From contig CAVUKI010000001.1 of the NCBI GenBank assembly GCA_963741995.1, positions 1 to 64,000 on the forward strand: a stretch of 64,000 nt of DNA. Reading direction: 5' to 3'. The stretch comes from Bog-473 sp963741995. Its GTDB lineage: Bacteria; Actinomycetota; Acidimicrobiia; Acidimicrobiales; RAAP-2. This document shows, one piece after another, positions 20,061 to 29,074 of the stretch. The translations under genes and the position numbers were made by a program. Position 1 is the stretch's first letter; each line of letters opens with the position of its first letter. The notes below the pieces were generated by a model, which did not search any database, had not been told where the DNA came from, and was given only the letters and a program-made list of their open reading frames with translations.

Positions 20061-23000
20061 GGCCTCGGCGCCGTCCCGGCCTCTTCCCGGGAGGTCGTCC
20101 CGTTGCCGATGTGCTCGCGCGCGGCCAGAACCTCTTCGGGCAGGGCCGGGCCCGAGCGCTTGGCGACACCGGTGGTGAGCAGGCGGCCGATCACCGGCAC
20201 CTCCGTCAGGGACTCGGCCCGCATGATCTGCACGACGACGGGAACGAACTGTTCGGCCGAGTCGAACACGATGTAGCGCGGCAGCCACCGCGGCTCGTAT
20301 TTGGCGTTGAAGCGCCACAACGTCTCGATCTGAAGAACGCCGGACAGTCGGCGCAGGGCCCAGCGCTCCACCCGCTGGGTGACACCGTCGCCGTTGTCGC
20401 CTTCGAGCACCGACCGCAGGGCGGCGAAGTTCAGGCTGAGACCCTTCATGCCCATCCCCTTGAGATGGTCGATGGTCGAGCACAGGGCGAAGTCGAGCAG
20501 TCCGTTGGGATGTTCGCCCGGGTCGCGGCGCATGAGGTCAAGCGAGTAGCCGCCGATGGCGGGTGAAGGTACGAACTGGCACATGGCGACCGGCTCCCCA
20601 TCCGGGCCCTCCACCAGAGTGAGGAGCAGTCCGGTGTCCCGCCGGTCGAAAAGGCGGCCCAGCATCATGGAGAAGCCGCGCTCCTGCTCGCCGCGGCGGC
20701 TCTTGGCCATCAGCTCTGCCATGCGGGCGGCGTCCGCCGGGTCGAGGTGCGCAGGATCGAGAAAGCGGACGGTGTAGCCGTAGCGGGCCACCCGGTTGAC
20801 GGCCTGGCGCAGCCCCTTCATTTTGCCGCCCTGGAGCGAGAATTCCCGCGGGTTCACCACTGCCTCGTCCCCGATGTAGAGGAAGCGCATCCCGGAGGCC
20901 TGGTACGTCGGCAGCCACTCCTCGCCCGCACCCATGACGCCGAGGCCCCACCCGTTCCGGTCGACGTAGCGACGGAACGAGTCCCAGACATGGGCTCGCT
21001 CGGAGAACGGCCCGATGGGATCGGGGGACACGAGGCAGACGCCGCCGAACACGGCGTAGGCGACGAGGGAGTCGCGATGGAAGAACCATTGCTTGTCGTC
21101 GCGCAGCGCGAAGTAGTCGAGCGTGCCGGTGCCGTGCCGCCGCACGATGTCGCGGGCCCGGATCTCGGCGGCGCGCCGGCCCATGGCGGCGCGCCCCGAC
21201 GACAGGCGGCGGTCGACGACCGGCCGGGTCAAGAGATAGAGCGCCACCACGATCAGGCTGAGGCCCACGGCCAGGAGGCTGATGGAGGCGTAGCGATCGA
21301 TGGTGGGCGGGAAGGCGACCCAATCCACGCCGACAAGACGCTCGGCCGAGCCCAGAAGTACGTCGGGCCACCCGGGAAGGGGGTGATGGTGCACGCGGCC
21401 GGCCACCTCGACGGCGAGGAAGCCGCCGAGGGTCGCGATCACCCCGCCCACGGCGAGGATCACGAAGGCGGTGACGACGGTCCCGCGCTCCGTCTGTGCC
21501 CGGAAGCGCTCTCGTTCGACAACCAGCAGCGTCAGGACACCGGCGCAGACGACGAGCGTGATGACGTCGGCGGCGTGCAGAAGGTGCAGGGCGAGCGAGG
21601 CGACGAGCAAGAGCACGGCGACCAGCCACGAGCGGCGCTGACCCCTGAGGACACCCCGGGAGAGCATGATCATCCCGATACCGGCGATGGCGGTCAGCGC
21701 GCCCGCTGCCTGGACGACCGAGACGGGGAGGTACTGCGCAATGAGGTGCAGGTGCACCCGCAGCGGGGTCGTGACCGAGGAGAGCAGATCGATGACACCG
21801 GCCACGAACAGCAGGACCGCGGCGAGGCGGCGAATGCGGCGTACCCGGATGTGGTCCGCCGCCACCTCCGGCGCGGGCGGCCATGACGCGCCGCCCGGCC
21901 AGCTGGCCACCAGTTCCGCGTGGACGTCGGCCGCCTTGGAGCGACCCTTGACGACGGTGTCGGCGGTGACGAGCCGCTCACCCATGGTGGAGAGCGGCAG
22001 ATCGGCCTCGGCCAGGAGCAGGCGAACGTGCAGCTCCGCCCCTGTCTCGATCTCGAGGGTCGATTCCTGGCGGTGGTGCAGAAAGGTGGGCGGGAGCCCG
22101 AGGCGACCCCGATGCTCGTGCACGACCTCGGAGGTGGCACCCGGGCAGGCGAAGAAGCCGGTATCGAGGTGGGTCAGCTCCGGAACGAGCGCCCCGCCGA
22201 CGATGACGCCCGAGACTCCGGACTCGACGGCGTCCCGCGTCGCGTCGAGCGCGTCCACCCCGTCCAGTTCGAGCTGCTCGTGCGCGATGGGGCGGGAGCC
22301 CGACAGGCCGCCGGCCCAAGGAGCCGGCAATCCTTCACCGCCGAGCGCCCGCCAGATGCCGCGCGACGTGATGGCGACCACGAGGGCGAGGATCGCGAGC
22401 AGCGCGAGGGCGATCACCACGGTCACGATGAGGCGCGAGGGCCAAGTGGCGCTGTAGGCCCGTTGCAACGCGGTCTGTTGTCGGTGCGTCCGAAACACGC
22501 GGCCAAGGCCGTCGACCACGAACTCGACGCGCAGCAGGAGCGCGATCACGGCCAAGGCCAGTGGTGGCGCCCAGAGGTAGCGGCGCAGGCGTCGGTACAG
22601 CACCCGCGAGGTGACGAAGCGCCGGGCGAGTCTCGGATCGTCCAGTCGCTCCATGCCGGCCAGCCAGGGACGGTCGTCGGAGGGTGCGGCGTCCATGGGG
22701 GGATTGCTGTCGGGTCGCAGCGTGCCGGCGCGTACGAGCACGGTGCGCGTACCGGCACCGGTCTCGCATTCGAGGTCGACGCCGTCGCGCACCGTCACGC
22801 CGTGGCGCTCCAGCGCCTGCGCCAGAGCAGGATCGTGCTCCGACGGCGCCATCACGACGATCACCTGCGATTCGGCGCGGCCTGCGAACGCCCCCAGCGC
22901 CTCCGTGAGATCCCGGTGGTTCTCCACGACGGTGGCCGGATCGTGGGAGCACCCCCGCGCCACGAGCCGGCCGGACAGGATCACGATGCCCGGTCCCTGC

Positions 23001-23182
23001 CACTCCTCCAGTCGTTGGGCGATGTCGCGGCAGGCGGCGCGTGAGCTGTCGGTGGGTTCGGGCGGGAGCAGGAGGTCCCCGATGACCTCCACCCTTCTGC
23101 CGAGGGCCACCGGGAGCGTGCGCTCGGTGCCGGCCGTGGCGGCCGGGTCTCTTCCCACCCCTAGTGCAGCGTCGGGTCCCAT
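20057..23182 (-). CDS. MprF-like membrane protein (DUF2156 C-terminal domain) with degenerate phosphoesterase-like N-terminus
   Basis: 1041-residue membrane protein in three parts. Residues about 25-185 resemble a calcineurin-like phosphoesterase (VEVIGDLLLPPEP, GPGIVILSGRLVARG, QVIVVMAPSEHDPALAQAL), but the usual GD and GNHD metal motifs read SGR and PSEHD, so this part is probably inactive. The middle has two membrane regions. Residues about 675-990 form the DUF2156/LPG-synthase domain of MprF-type aminoacyl-phosphatidylglycerol synthases (GTLDYFALRDDKQWFFHRDS, REFSLQGGKMKGLRQAVNRV, GLSLNFAALRSVL). MprF enzymes move an amino acid from tRNA to phosphatidylglycerol; the actual substrate here is unknown. 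First gene of a coupled three-gene unit. Confidence 0.82.
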   Translation of the reverse strand: MGPDAALGVGRDPAATAGTERTLPVALGRRVEVIGDLLLPPEPTDSSRAACRDIAQRLEEWQGPGIVILSGRLVARGCSHDPATVVENHRDLTEALGAFAGRAESQVIVVMAPSEHDPALAQALERHGVTVRDGVDLECETGAGTRTVLVRAGTLRPDSNPPMDAAPSDDRPWLAGMERLDDPRLARRFVTSRVLYRRLRRYLWAPPLALAVIALLLRVEFVVDGLGRVFRTHRQQTALQRAYSATWPSRLIVTVVIALALLAILALVVAITSRGIWRALGGEGLPAPWAGGLSGSRPIAHEQLELDGVDALDATRDAVESGVSGVIVGGALVPELTHLDTGFFACPGATSEVVHEHRGRLGLPPTFLHHRQESTLEIETGAELHVRLLLAEADLPLSTMGERLVTADTVVKGRSKAADVHAELVASWPGGASWPPAPEVAADHIRVRRIRRLAAVLLFVAGVIDLLSSVTTPLRVHLHLIAQYLPVSVVQAAGALTAIAGIGMIMLSRGVLRGQRRSWLVAVLLLVASLALHLLHAADVITLVVCAGVLTLLVVERERFRAQTERGTVVTAFVILAVGGVIATLGGFLAVEVAGRVHHHPLPGWPDVLLGSAERLVGVDWVAFPPTIDRYASISLLAVGLSLIVVALYLLTRPVVDRRLSSGRAAMGRRAAEIRARDIVRRHGTGTLDYFALRDDKQWFFHRDSLVAYAVFGGVCLVSPDPIGPFSERAHVWDSFRRYVDRNGWGLGVMGAGEEWLPTYQASGMRFLYIGDEAVVNPREFSLQGGKMKGLRQAVNRVARYGYTVRFLDPAHLDPADAARMAELMAKSRRGEQERGFSMMLGRLFDRRDTGLLLTLVEGPDGEPVAMCQFVPSPAIGGYSLDLMRRDPGEHPNGLLDFALCSTIDHLKGMGMKGLSLNFAALRSVLEGDNGDGVTQRVERWALRRLSGVLQIETLWRFNAKYEPRWLPRYIVFDSAEQFVPVVVQIMRAESLTEVPVIGRLLTTGVAKRSGPALPEEVLAAREHIGNGTTSREEAGTAPRP

Positions 23183-23266
23183 TCGCCATCCATGGTCTCA
23201 CCTTCGAAGCCTCCGGCTCCTCAACAATTGGGGGGATTTCCCACCTCGGGGGTCCGAGGGACGCCT

Positions 23267-23272
23267 TAGGCT
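23267..23272 (+). promoter_or_regulatory. Candidate -10 box (TAGGCT) for the HAD phosphatase gene
   Basis: TAGGCT lies 8 bases before the GTG at 23281, which has no Shine-Dalgarno sequence. It supports this GTG as the start of a leaderless message. Confidence 0.45.
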
Positions 23273-23280
23273 GCTCCTTC

Positions 23281-23793
23281 GTGCCCCAGACCAGGCCAGA
23301 GGCCGACCGGATCAATTGGACGTGGCACGCCGATGGCGGGAAGCCGCGCCCAGGAGGGCCGGCCGTGATCTTCGACATCGACGGAGTCCTGTCCGACGCG
23401 GCCGGCCGCCAACACTTCTTGGACCGAGGACGCCGGGACTGGGCCGCGTTCTTCGAGGCATGTGGCGACGACCCCGTAATCGAGGAGATCGCCCGGTTGC
23501 TGGAGCTGCTGGATCCCTCGCTGGCCGTCATCCTTCTCACCGGACGTCCCTACCGCGTCCAAGCCCAGACGCTGGCCTGGTTGCAGCGCTACGGGCTCCG
23601 CTGGGACCTGTTGGTTATGCGCTCGCGCGGGGACTACGCCCAGGTCACCGACTTCAAGCAGTCGGTGGTGGAGGATCTCCGGGCGCACGGCTTCGACCTG
23701 CGACTGGCCTTCGAGGACGATCCGTCCAACCACGCCATGTACGTGGCAGCCGGTGTGCCCTGCGTCTACATCCACTCCGGCTACTACGAGTAG
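23281..23793 (+). CDS. HAD-superfamily phosphatase
   Basis: 170-residue HAD-type hydrolase resembling polynucleotide-kinase 3'-phosphatase domains. Motif I is IFDIDGVLSD with both catalytic aspartates, motif II is VILLTGRPYRVQ, a lysine sits in DFKQSVVEDL, and the acidic motif is LAFEDDPSNHAMYV. The GTG at 23281 is chosen because it starts just before the domain and has a TAGGCT box 8 bases upstream. A GTG at 23164 would add about 40 residues and overlap the divergent MprF-like gene. The stop overlaps the convergent lnt gene by 10 bases. Substrate unknown. Confidence 0.8.
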   Translation: MPQTRPEADRINWTWHADGGKPRPGGPAVIFDIDGVLSDAAGRQHFLDRGRRDWAAFFEACGDDPVIEEIARLLELLDPSLAVILLTGRPYRVQAQTLAWLQRYGLRWDLLVMRSRGDYAQVTDFKQSVVEDLRAHGFDLRLAFEDDPSNHAMYVAAGVPCVYIHSGYYE

Positions 23794-25274
23794 TGCAGTT
23801 GCCGGGCCCACCCGGCGAGGAGCGCCAACGCGGCAAGCGCCAACACCGGCAGATCACCCAAGTGGTCGTAGGGCGTGAAGCCGCGGCGCAAGCCGACGGT
23901 GGCGACGAGTACCTGGCGCCGGCCGAGCGAGCTGCGCTGTAGGACGACGCCCCGCTGGGTGACCACCGCGCTGAACCCCGTGGGGGCGGCCTGGACGAGG
24001 TCGCGCCCAGTCTCGACGGCCTGGACGATCGCCGCGGCCATTTCCTGAGCCGGCACCTGGGAAGTGCCGTAGGAGGAGGTGTTCGTGGGAACGACCAGCA
24101 GCTGGGCACCGGCACGCACCGACTCGTGGCTCCGCCCGGCGTAGAAGATCTCGAAGGACACCAGGAGTCCCAGCGGCGCGGCGGGGGTCCGCATGAGGCC
24201 GGTGCCATGGCCCGGGACGGCATCGAGCGGCACGCCCGACAGGTTGGCGAAGTGCGAGAACAGTGACCGCAACGGCACGTACTCGCCGAAGGGCACCCGG
24301 TGGACCTTCTCGAAGACGCCGACGATGTGGCCGTTGGGCCCCCAGGACACGACCTCATTGCGAAACGAGGTGGCCGACGCCGGTTCGGTGACCCCGACGA
24401 GCAGCGTCGTGTGGAGTTGTCTGGCCAACCGGCTCAGGAGCGCAGCTTGGGGTGAGCGGGCCAGCGGCTGGTCGAGCGCCACCACATCCTCGGGCCAGAG
24501 CACGAGGCCCGGGGCGGGATGCGCGGTGGCGACGGCGAAGGTGGCGGCCAGCTGCGCCGCGAACACCGAGCTCGGCGCAACCTGCTCCTTGCTCAGGCCC
24601 CGCTGCCCGCCGCCTTGCACCAGCGCGACGCGCACTGTCCGCACGGGTGCTCCACCGTCGGGCGCCACGGCGCCGATGGAGGCCAGCGCGACGATCCCCG
24701 CCGCAACGACGATGGGGCCGATGACCGACGGCGCGCCGGCGGCGTCGCGGCGACGCCCCCACAGAGCGCCACCGAGTGTGGCGAGGGCGACGCCGCCGGC
24801 CCAGACACCCGCTGTGATGAGAAGGGGCCCGCCGAGACGGGCCAGCTCGACCAGTGGGCCTCTGGCCTGGCCCAAGAACACGCCGCCGAGCGGCAGTCCG
24901 CCGAAAGGCCAGGACAGACGCAGCGCTTCGGCGAGCGTGCACGCAGAGACGAAGGCGAGGGCTCGCCCACGGCGGGGCGGTGTGGCGGCAGCCGCAGCCG
25001 CGAAGTAGAGCGCCTCGATGAGGATGAGGACGACAGCGCCGTACCAGTTGAAGGCGTTGGCCCAGAAGAGTCCGATCGCATAACAACCCAGACCGGCGAG
25101 CCAACCGGACCAGACGCGGGTCCGCAACGACAACCCGGCGAGGCGCCAGTACAGCACCGCGGCGCCGAGGAGTCCCAGCGGCCACCAGCCCCAGGGGGGA
25201 AGCGAGAGCGCGAGGAGAATACCCGCTGCGACCGAGGGGATGGCGATGCGGCCCCGGCGCGGCGGTCCGCTCAC
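23784..25274 (-). CDS. lnt: Apolipoprotein N-acyltransferase-like protein, catalytic Cys replaced by Ser
   Basis: Integral membrane enzyme family that adds the third acyl chain to lipoproteins. The 496 residues hold about six N-terminal helices followed by a nitrilase-type domain. The Glu of the triad is in VLWPEDVVAL (about 260) and the Lys in VFEKVHRVPFGEYVP (about 321). The third position, normally Cys in a CYE-type motif, reads LLVSFEIFYAGRS, with Ser near 373 (codon TCC). Activity is therefore uncertain unless this is a base error. The GTG at 25274 overlaps the hemY stop, so it is the last gene of the heme operon. Confidence 0.85.
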   Translation of the reverse strand: MSGPPRRGRIAIPSVAAGILLALSLPPWGWWPLGLLGAAVLYWRLAGLSLRTRVWSGWLAGLGCYAIGLFWANAFNWYGAVVLILIEALYFAAAAAATPPRRGRALAFVSACTLAEALRLSWPFGGLPLGGVFLGQARGPLVELARLGGPLLITAGVWAGGVALATLGGALWGRRRDAAGAPSVIGPIVVAAGIVALASIGAVAPDGGAPVRTVRVALVQGGGQRGLSKEQVAPSSVFAAQLAATFAVATAHPAPGLVLWPEDVVALDQPLARSPQAALLSRLARQLHTTLLVGVTEPASATSFRNEVVSWGPNGHIVGVFEKVHRVPFGEYVPLRSLFSHFANLSGVPLDAVPGHGTGLMRTPAAPLGLLVSFEIFYAGRSHESVRAGAQLLVVPTNTSSYGTSQVPAQEMAAAIVQAVETGRDLVQAAPTGFSAVVTQRGVVLQRSSLGRRQVLVATVGLRRGFTPYDHLGDLPVLALAALALLAGWARQLHYS

Positions 25275-26683
25275 AAGAGCGTCTGGGCCGCGGCTCGGCC
25301 GCTGGCGATGCAGGCGGGGATGCCGACACCGCGGTACGCCGCGCCTGCGACGGCAACACCGCCGAGACGGGCCAGCGCTGACTCGATACCAGTTGTCCGG
25401 AGGAGGTGATGGACCCGGTACTGGGGGAAGGCGCCGGGGAAGCGCACCACCCGTGCCTCGAGCGGCTGGCCGCGCACACCCATGAGCGCGCCCAGTTCCT
25501 CCCAGGCCTGGTCGGCGACCTCCTCGTCGCTCCATTCGACGGCGCGGACATCGTCGACGCGTCCGAGCGAAGCGCGGAACAGGAACTCCCCGGCGCGGTC
25601 GAGGTGCGACCACTTGCGGTCCAGGTAGGTGCACGCGGTCACGGCCCACGGCTCGCGTCCCTTGTGCGGACTGCGACGCGGCACCAGGAATCCGGTGCCG
25701 TTGAGCGTCGCGGGCATGTCGTCGGCGCCGACGCGGAAGGTCACCAGCACCACGGAGGCGTAGTCAATGGCATCCAACAGGCCCGCGACTTCGTCGTCGT
25801 GGAGGCGGAGGAGGGCCGCCGTGGCCGGGGCCGGAGTGGTCAGCACGACGGCGTCCGACTCGATGGTATGGCCCGCCGATTCCACCTTCCACCTGTCCGG
25901 CGACATGCGGTCCAGGTGGTCGGCGGGGCTGGAAAGTTTGATGTCCACCCCCCGCTCTTGGAGGCGCGCGCCGAACGCGTCGACGAGAGACGCCATGCCC
26001 CCATGGAGGGCCCAGAAGAGCGGCGGCCCGTCGGGGTCGGGAGCAGCCACCTCGGCATGCAGCGCACGCATGAGACCGCCCCGGCGCTGTGCGGCCGCCA
26101 GCAGCGGCGGGAAGGTCGCGGCGGCGGACATATCGTCGACCGAACCGGCGTGGATCCCGCCGATGAGGGGATCGACCATGGTGTCGACAACGCGCCGGCC
26201 AAGCTTGCGTGACACGAGCGGGCCGATGGCGCGGTCGCCGATGGGGCCGCGGACGTCGGGTCGGGGCAGCACGGCATCGCGGGCAAGTCCCAACGCGCCA
26301 CGGAAGCCCACGATGCCCGAACGCGCCGTCGGCCAGAACCGGGTCGGGATCCCGAGAGCGTGGCCCTCGGGCAGCGTGCGCAGGCGCCCGCGGGCCCAGA
26401 CTGATGCACCCCGGGCCGCGATCGGCGCGAGCGCGTCGGCCAGTCCCACCTCCTGGCACAGGTCCACCGCCTCGCGCCGACGCCCGAGGAACCCGTCAGG
26501 GCCCAGGTCGACGATCCGTCCCCCGAGGTCCTCACTTTGCAGGGGTCCGCCCAGGCGCGGTGACGCCTCGAGCACGGTGACCGCCGGCGCCCCGGGCCGC
26601 GGGGTCGCTCCGCCTGTGAGCTCCCAGGCCGCGGCCAGGCCGCTGATGCCGCCGCCGACGACGACGACCCGCCGCGCTGTCAC
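25271..26683 (-). CDS. hemY: Protoporphyrinogen/coproporphyrinogen III oxidase
   Basis: FAD-dependent oxidase of heme synthesis, 470 residues. The dinucleotide motif VVVVGGGISGLAAAWEL is at the N-terminus, and EASPRLGGPLQSEDLGGRIV, LGPDGFLGRRREAVDLC and GVAVAGAAYRGVGIPACI match the HemY/CgoX family. In Actinobacteria the family enzyme is usually a coproporphyrinogen oxidase in the coproporphyrin-dependent route; that role is inferred. The GTG start lies 1 base after the hemH stop, and the end overlaps lnt by 4 bases. Confidence 0.92.
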   Translation of the reverse strand: MTARRVVVVGGGISGLAAAWELTGGATPRPGAPAVTVLEASPRLGGPLQSEDLGGRIVDLGPDGFLGRRREAVDLCQEVGLADALAPIAARGASVWARGRLRTLPEGHALGIPTRFWPTARSGIVGFRGALGLARDAVLPRPDVRGPIGDRAIGPLVSRKLGRRVVDTMVDPLIGGIHAGSVDDMSAAATFPPLLAAAQRRGGLMRALHAEVAAPDPDGPPLFWALHGGMASLVDAFGARLQERGVDIKLSSPADHLDRMSPDRWKVESAGHTIESDAVVLTTPAPATAALLRLHDDEVAGLLDAIDYASVVLVTFRVGADDMPATLNGTGFLVPRRSPHKGREPWAVTACTYLDRKWSHLDRAGEFLFRASLGRVDDVRAVEWSDEEVADQAWEELGALMGVRGQPLEARVVRFPGAFPQYRVHHLLRTTGIESALARLGGVAVAGAAYRGVGIPACIASGRAAAQTLL

Positions 26684-26684
26684 G

Positions 26685-27587
26685 TCAGGACGCTCCGTCG
26701 GCGGCGACGATCAGGTCGGCCAGCGTGGTGATGAACACGGGGTCGTCGTTGAGGGACGCCGTGCGGGCGTAGGCAAGGCCAACCTCCGCAGCGACGGCGG
26801 CCACCTCGACGTCGAGGTCGTAGAGCACCTCGAGATGGTCGGACACGAAGCCGATGGGACAGATGACGACGGCGTCGGCGAGATCATCGGCCGCGAGTTG
26901 GCGCACCATGTCACGCACGTCGGGGCCGAGCCAAGGTTCGGGCGTCCGTCCGGCGGACTGCCACGCCACGAGCCAATCGTCGAGGCCGGCAGCGTTGCCG
27001 ACAAGGCGGGCCGACTCGGCCAGTTGCTCGGCGTAGGTGTCGCCGGTCCTGCTGATCCGCTCGGGCAGCGAGTGTGCCGTGAAGATCACAGTGGTCCGGC
27101 CAGCGACGGTGCGCCGTGCAGCGTGCACTCGGTCGGCGAGGAGCGCGACCAGTGAGGGCTGGGCGTACCAGGGCTCGACCGGCACGAACGATGTCGTGCC
27201 GAGCGCGGCCTTGGCGCGATCCAGGTACTCCTGCGAGCCTATTGACGAACCATGGGGCGTGAGAACGAGGCCGATGACCCGCTCCACTCCGGCCTCGGCG
27301 AGAAGGTTCGCGGACTCCTCAATGAGCGGATCTGTGTGCTTGGCGCCGAACGCCACCACGTAGTGGCCGGGAGCCCGCGCGTCGAGCATTGCGCGCACGG
27401 CGTCGACCTGCGCGGTGGTGCGGACGGTGAGCGGTGACACGCCGCCTATGGCGGCATACCGTCCCTCGAGCTCGGCCAGCTGTTCCGGCGTCGGCGGACG
27501 GCCGCGTCGGATCCGTGTGTAGAAGGGCGCGATCTCCGTCATGCTCGCGGGTGTGCCGTGCGCCATGAGCAGCACGCCGGTTGTCAT
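26685..27587 (-). CDS. hemH: Ferrochelatase (coproporphyrin or protoporphyrin type)
   Basis: Inserts ferrous iron into the porphyrin late in heme synthesis. The 300 residues include LLMAHGTPASMTEI, RYAAIGGVSPLTVRT, VVAFGAKHTDPLIEE, the active-site histidine motif FTAHSLPERI and CPIGFVSDHLEVLYDLDVE with its conserved glutamate. The ATG overlaps the hemE stop (ATGA). No HemQ/ChdC gene is present in this window, so the rest of the route must be elsewhere. Confidence 0.95.
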   Translation of the reverse strand: MTTGVLLMAHGTPASMTEIAPFYTRIRRGRPPTPEQLAELEGRYAAIGGVSPLTVRTTAQVDAVRAMLDARAPGHYVVAFGAKHTDPLIEESANLLAEAGVERVIGLVLTPHGSSIGSQEYLDRAKAALGTTSFVPVEPWYAQPSLVALLADRVHAARRTVAGRTTVIFTAHSLPERISRTGDTYAEQLAESARLVGNAAGLDDWLVAWQSAGRTPEPWLGPDVRDMVRQLAADDLADAVVICPIGFVSDHLEVLYDLDVEVAAVAAEVGLAYARTASLNDDPVFITTLADLIVAADGAS

Positions 27588-28642
27588 TCCCGTGCGGTCT
27601 CCGCGTGGACCAGCTCGACAACGGCGCTCAGGATGCCCGGGTCCGACTCGGGTAGTACGCCGTGACCCAGGTTGAAGACATGGCCGGTCCCGGTCCCATC
27701 GTGTGCGCTGGCAAGAACGGACCGGCTTGCTTCCGCCGCGACGGGCCACGGCGCCAGGCAGAGGGCGGGGTCCAGGTTGCCCTGCAACGCGTGACCCGGT
27801 CCCACGCGCCGGCGCGCCTCGTGGAGGGGCACGCGCCAGTCGACGCCGACGACATCGGATCCGGCGGAGGCCATCAGTGCGAGAAGCTCGCCGGTGCCGA
27901 CACCGAAGAGAATGGTTGGGACGCCGAGGTCGGCAATGCCGGCCAGGACGGCGCGGGTGGCGGGGAGGGCGAAGCGGGCGTACTCGTCGGGCGCGAGCGA
28001 TCCAGCCCAGCTGTCGAACAGCTGCACCGCCTGTGCTCCGGCCTCGATCTGCGCACGGAGGGACGCCACGGCCATGGCGGCCAGCCGATCGGTCAATTGA
28101 TGCCACAGGTCGGGATCCCCGTGCATCAGGGACTTGACCTTGGCAAAGGTGCGGGAGGGCCCGCCCTCCACTGCGTAGCTCGCCACGGTGAAGGGTGCGC
28201 CGGCGAAGCCGATGAGCGCAACCCCGGACCCCTCCAGCTCCCGGCGGACGAGACCCACCGTCTCGGCCACGTAAGGGGCGTCGGTCGCCGGCTCGAAGGG
28301 CCGGAGGCGGTCCAGATCGGCCGAGCTGCGGAACGGCGCGGCCACCACCGGACCCCGTCCCTGCTCCACGTCGACGCCGAAGCCGATGGCGTGGAGAGGC
28401 ACGACGATGTCGGAGAAGACGATGGCGGCGTCCACGCCATAGCGGCGCACCGGCTGCAGGGTGAGCTCAGCCGACAGAGCGGCGTCGCCGATGGCGGAGA
28501 GGATGGAGCCTGAGCCGCGGGCCGCCCTGTACTCGGGCAGCGCACGCCCCGCCTGGCGCATGAACCACACCGGAGTGCGGGACACCGGTTCCCGCAAGCA
28601 GGCGCGCACGAGGTCCGGGCGGGCATCTGCCGCCTGGCTCAC
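27584..28642 (-). CDS. hemE: Uroporphyrinogen decarboxylase
   Basis: Removes four carboxyl groups from uroporphyrinogen III to give coproporphyrinogen III. The 352 residues show the family signature FMRQAGRALPEYRAAR, then AIVFSDIVVPLHAIG, IGFAGAPFTVASYAVEG, VGVDWRVPLHEARRRVG and FNLGHGVLPESDP. The GTG start overlaps the stop of the upstream YbjQ-type gene (GTGA). Confidence 0.96.
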   Translation of the reverse strand: MSQAADARPDLVRACLREPVSRTPVWFMRQAGRALPEYRAARGSGSILSAIGDAALSAELTLQPVRRYGVDAAIVFSDIVVPLHAIGFGVDVEQGRGPVVAAPFRSSADLDRLRPFEPATDAPYVAETVGLVRRELEGSGVALIGFAGAPFTVASYAVEGGPSRTFAKVKSLMHGDPDLWHQLTDRLAAMAVASLRAQIEAGAQAVQLFDSWAGSLAPDEYARFALPATRAVLAGIADLGVPTILFGVGTGELLALMASAGSDVVGVDWRVPLHEARRRVGPGHALQGNLDPALCLAPWPVAAEASRSVLASAHDGTGTGHVFNLGHGVLPESDPGILSAVVELVHAETARE

Positions 28643-28962
28643 CCGATCGGCTCTATGACGACGGCCGTCCCATAGGCGCAGATCTCCGTCCAGTTCCCGC
28701 CCATCTCCGAGGTGTCGAATCGCATGGCGAGCACGGCGTTGGCACCGCGTGCCTCGGCCTCCTCGACCATGCGACTCGTGACGTCCTCCCGGCTCAGCTG
28801 GAGGTTCTTGGTCATCCCCTTGAGCTCGCCCCCCGCCAGGGATTTGAAGGCGGCGCCGAACTGGGAGCCCACGTTGCGAGAGCGGACGGTGAGACCGAAG
28901 ACCTCGCCGAGCACCGAGGTCACCTTGTAGCCGGGGACGTCATTCATGGTGGAGATCAGCAT
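28639..28962 (-). CDS. YbjQ/DUF74 family protein
   Basis: 107-residue protein of the YbjQ family, sometimes called heavy-metal-binding; its role is not established. It starts MLISTMNDVPGYKVTSVLGEV and ends with MVEEAEARGANAVLAMRFDT and ICAYGTAVVIEPIG, matching the family over its length. The ATG at 28962 follows AAAGGA. First gene of the unit YbjQ-hemE-hemH-hemY-lnt and overlaps hemE by 4 bases. Co-transcription with heme genes suggests, but does not show, a link to metal or heme handling. Confidence 0.88.
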   Translation of the reverse strand: MLISTMNDVPGYKVTSVLGEVFGLTVRSRNVGSQFGAAFKSLAGGELKGMTKNLQLSREDVTSRMVEEAEARGANAVLAMRFDTSEMGGNWTEICAYGTAVVIEPIG

Positions 28963-29029
28963 GGCAATCCTTTCGGTCCGGCTCATCGTATGCGGCACCA
29001 CCCCGGCTTCCCGGGCGTGGCGGGCCGTC

Positions 29030-29035
29030 TAAACT
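29030..29035 (+). promoter_or_regulatory. Candidate -10 box (TAAACT) for the helicase gene
   Basis: TAAACT lies 40 bases before the helicase GTG, with TTCCCG 16 bases further upstream as a weak -35. Unlike most promoters here, a leader with a strong GGAAGGGGAGAG ribosome site follows. Confidence 0.4.
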
Positions 29036-29074
29036 GAACCGTTTCCCCGTGGGCCGGGGTGAGGAAGGGGAGAG

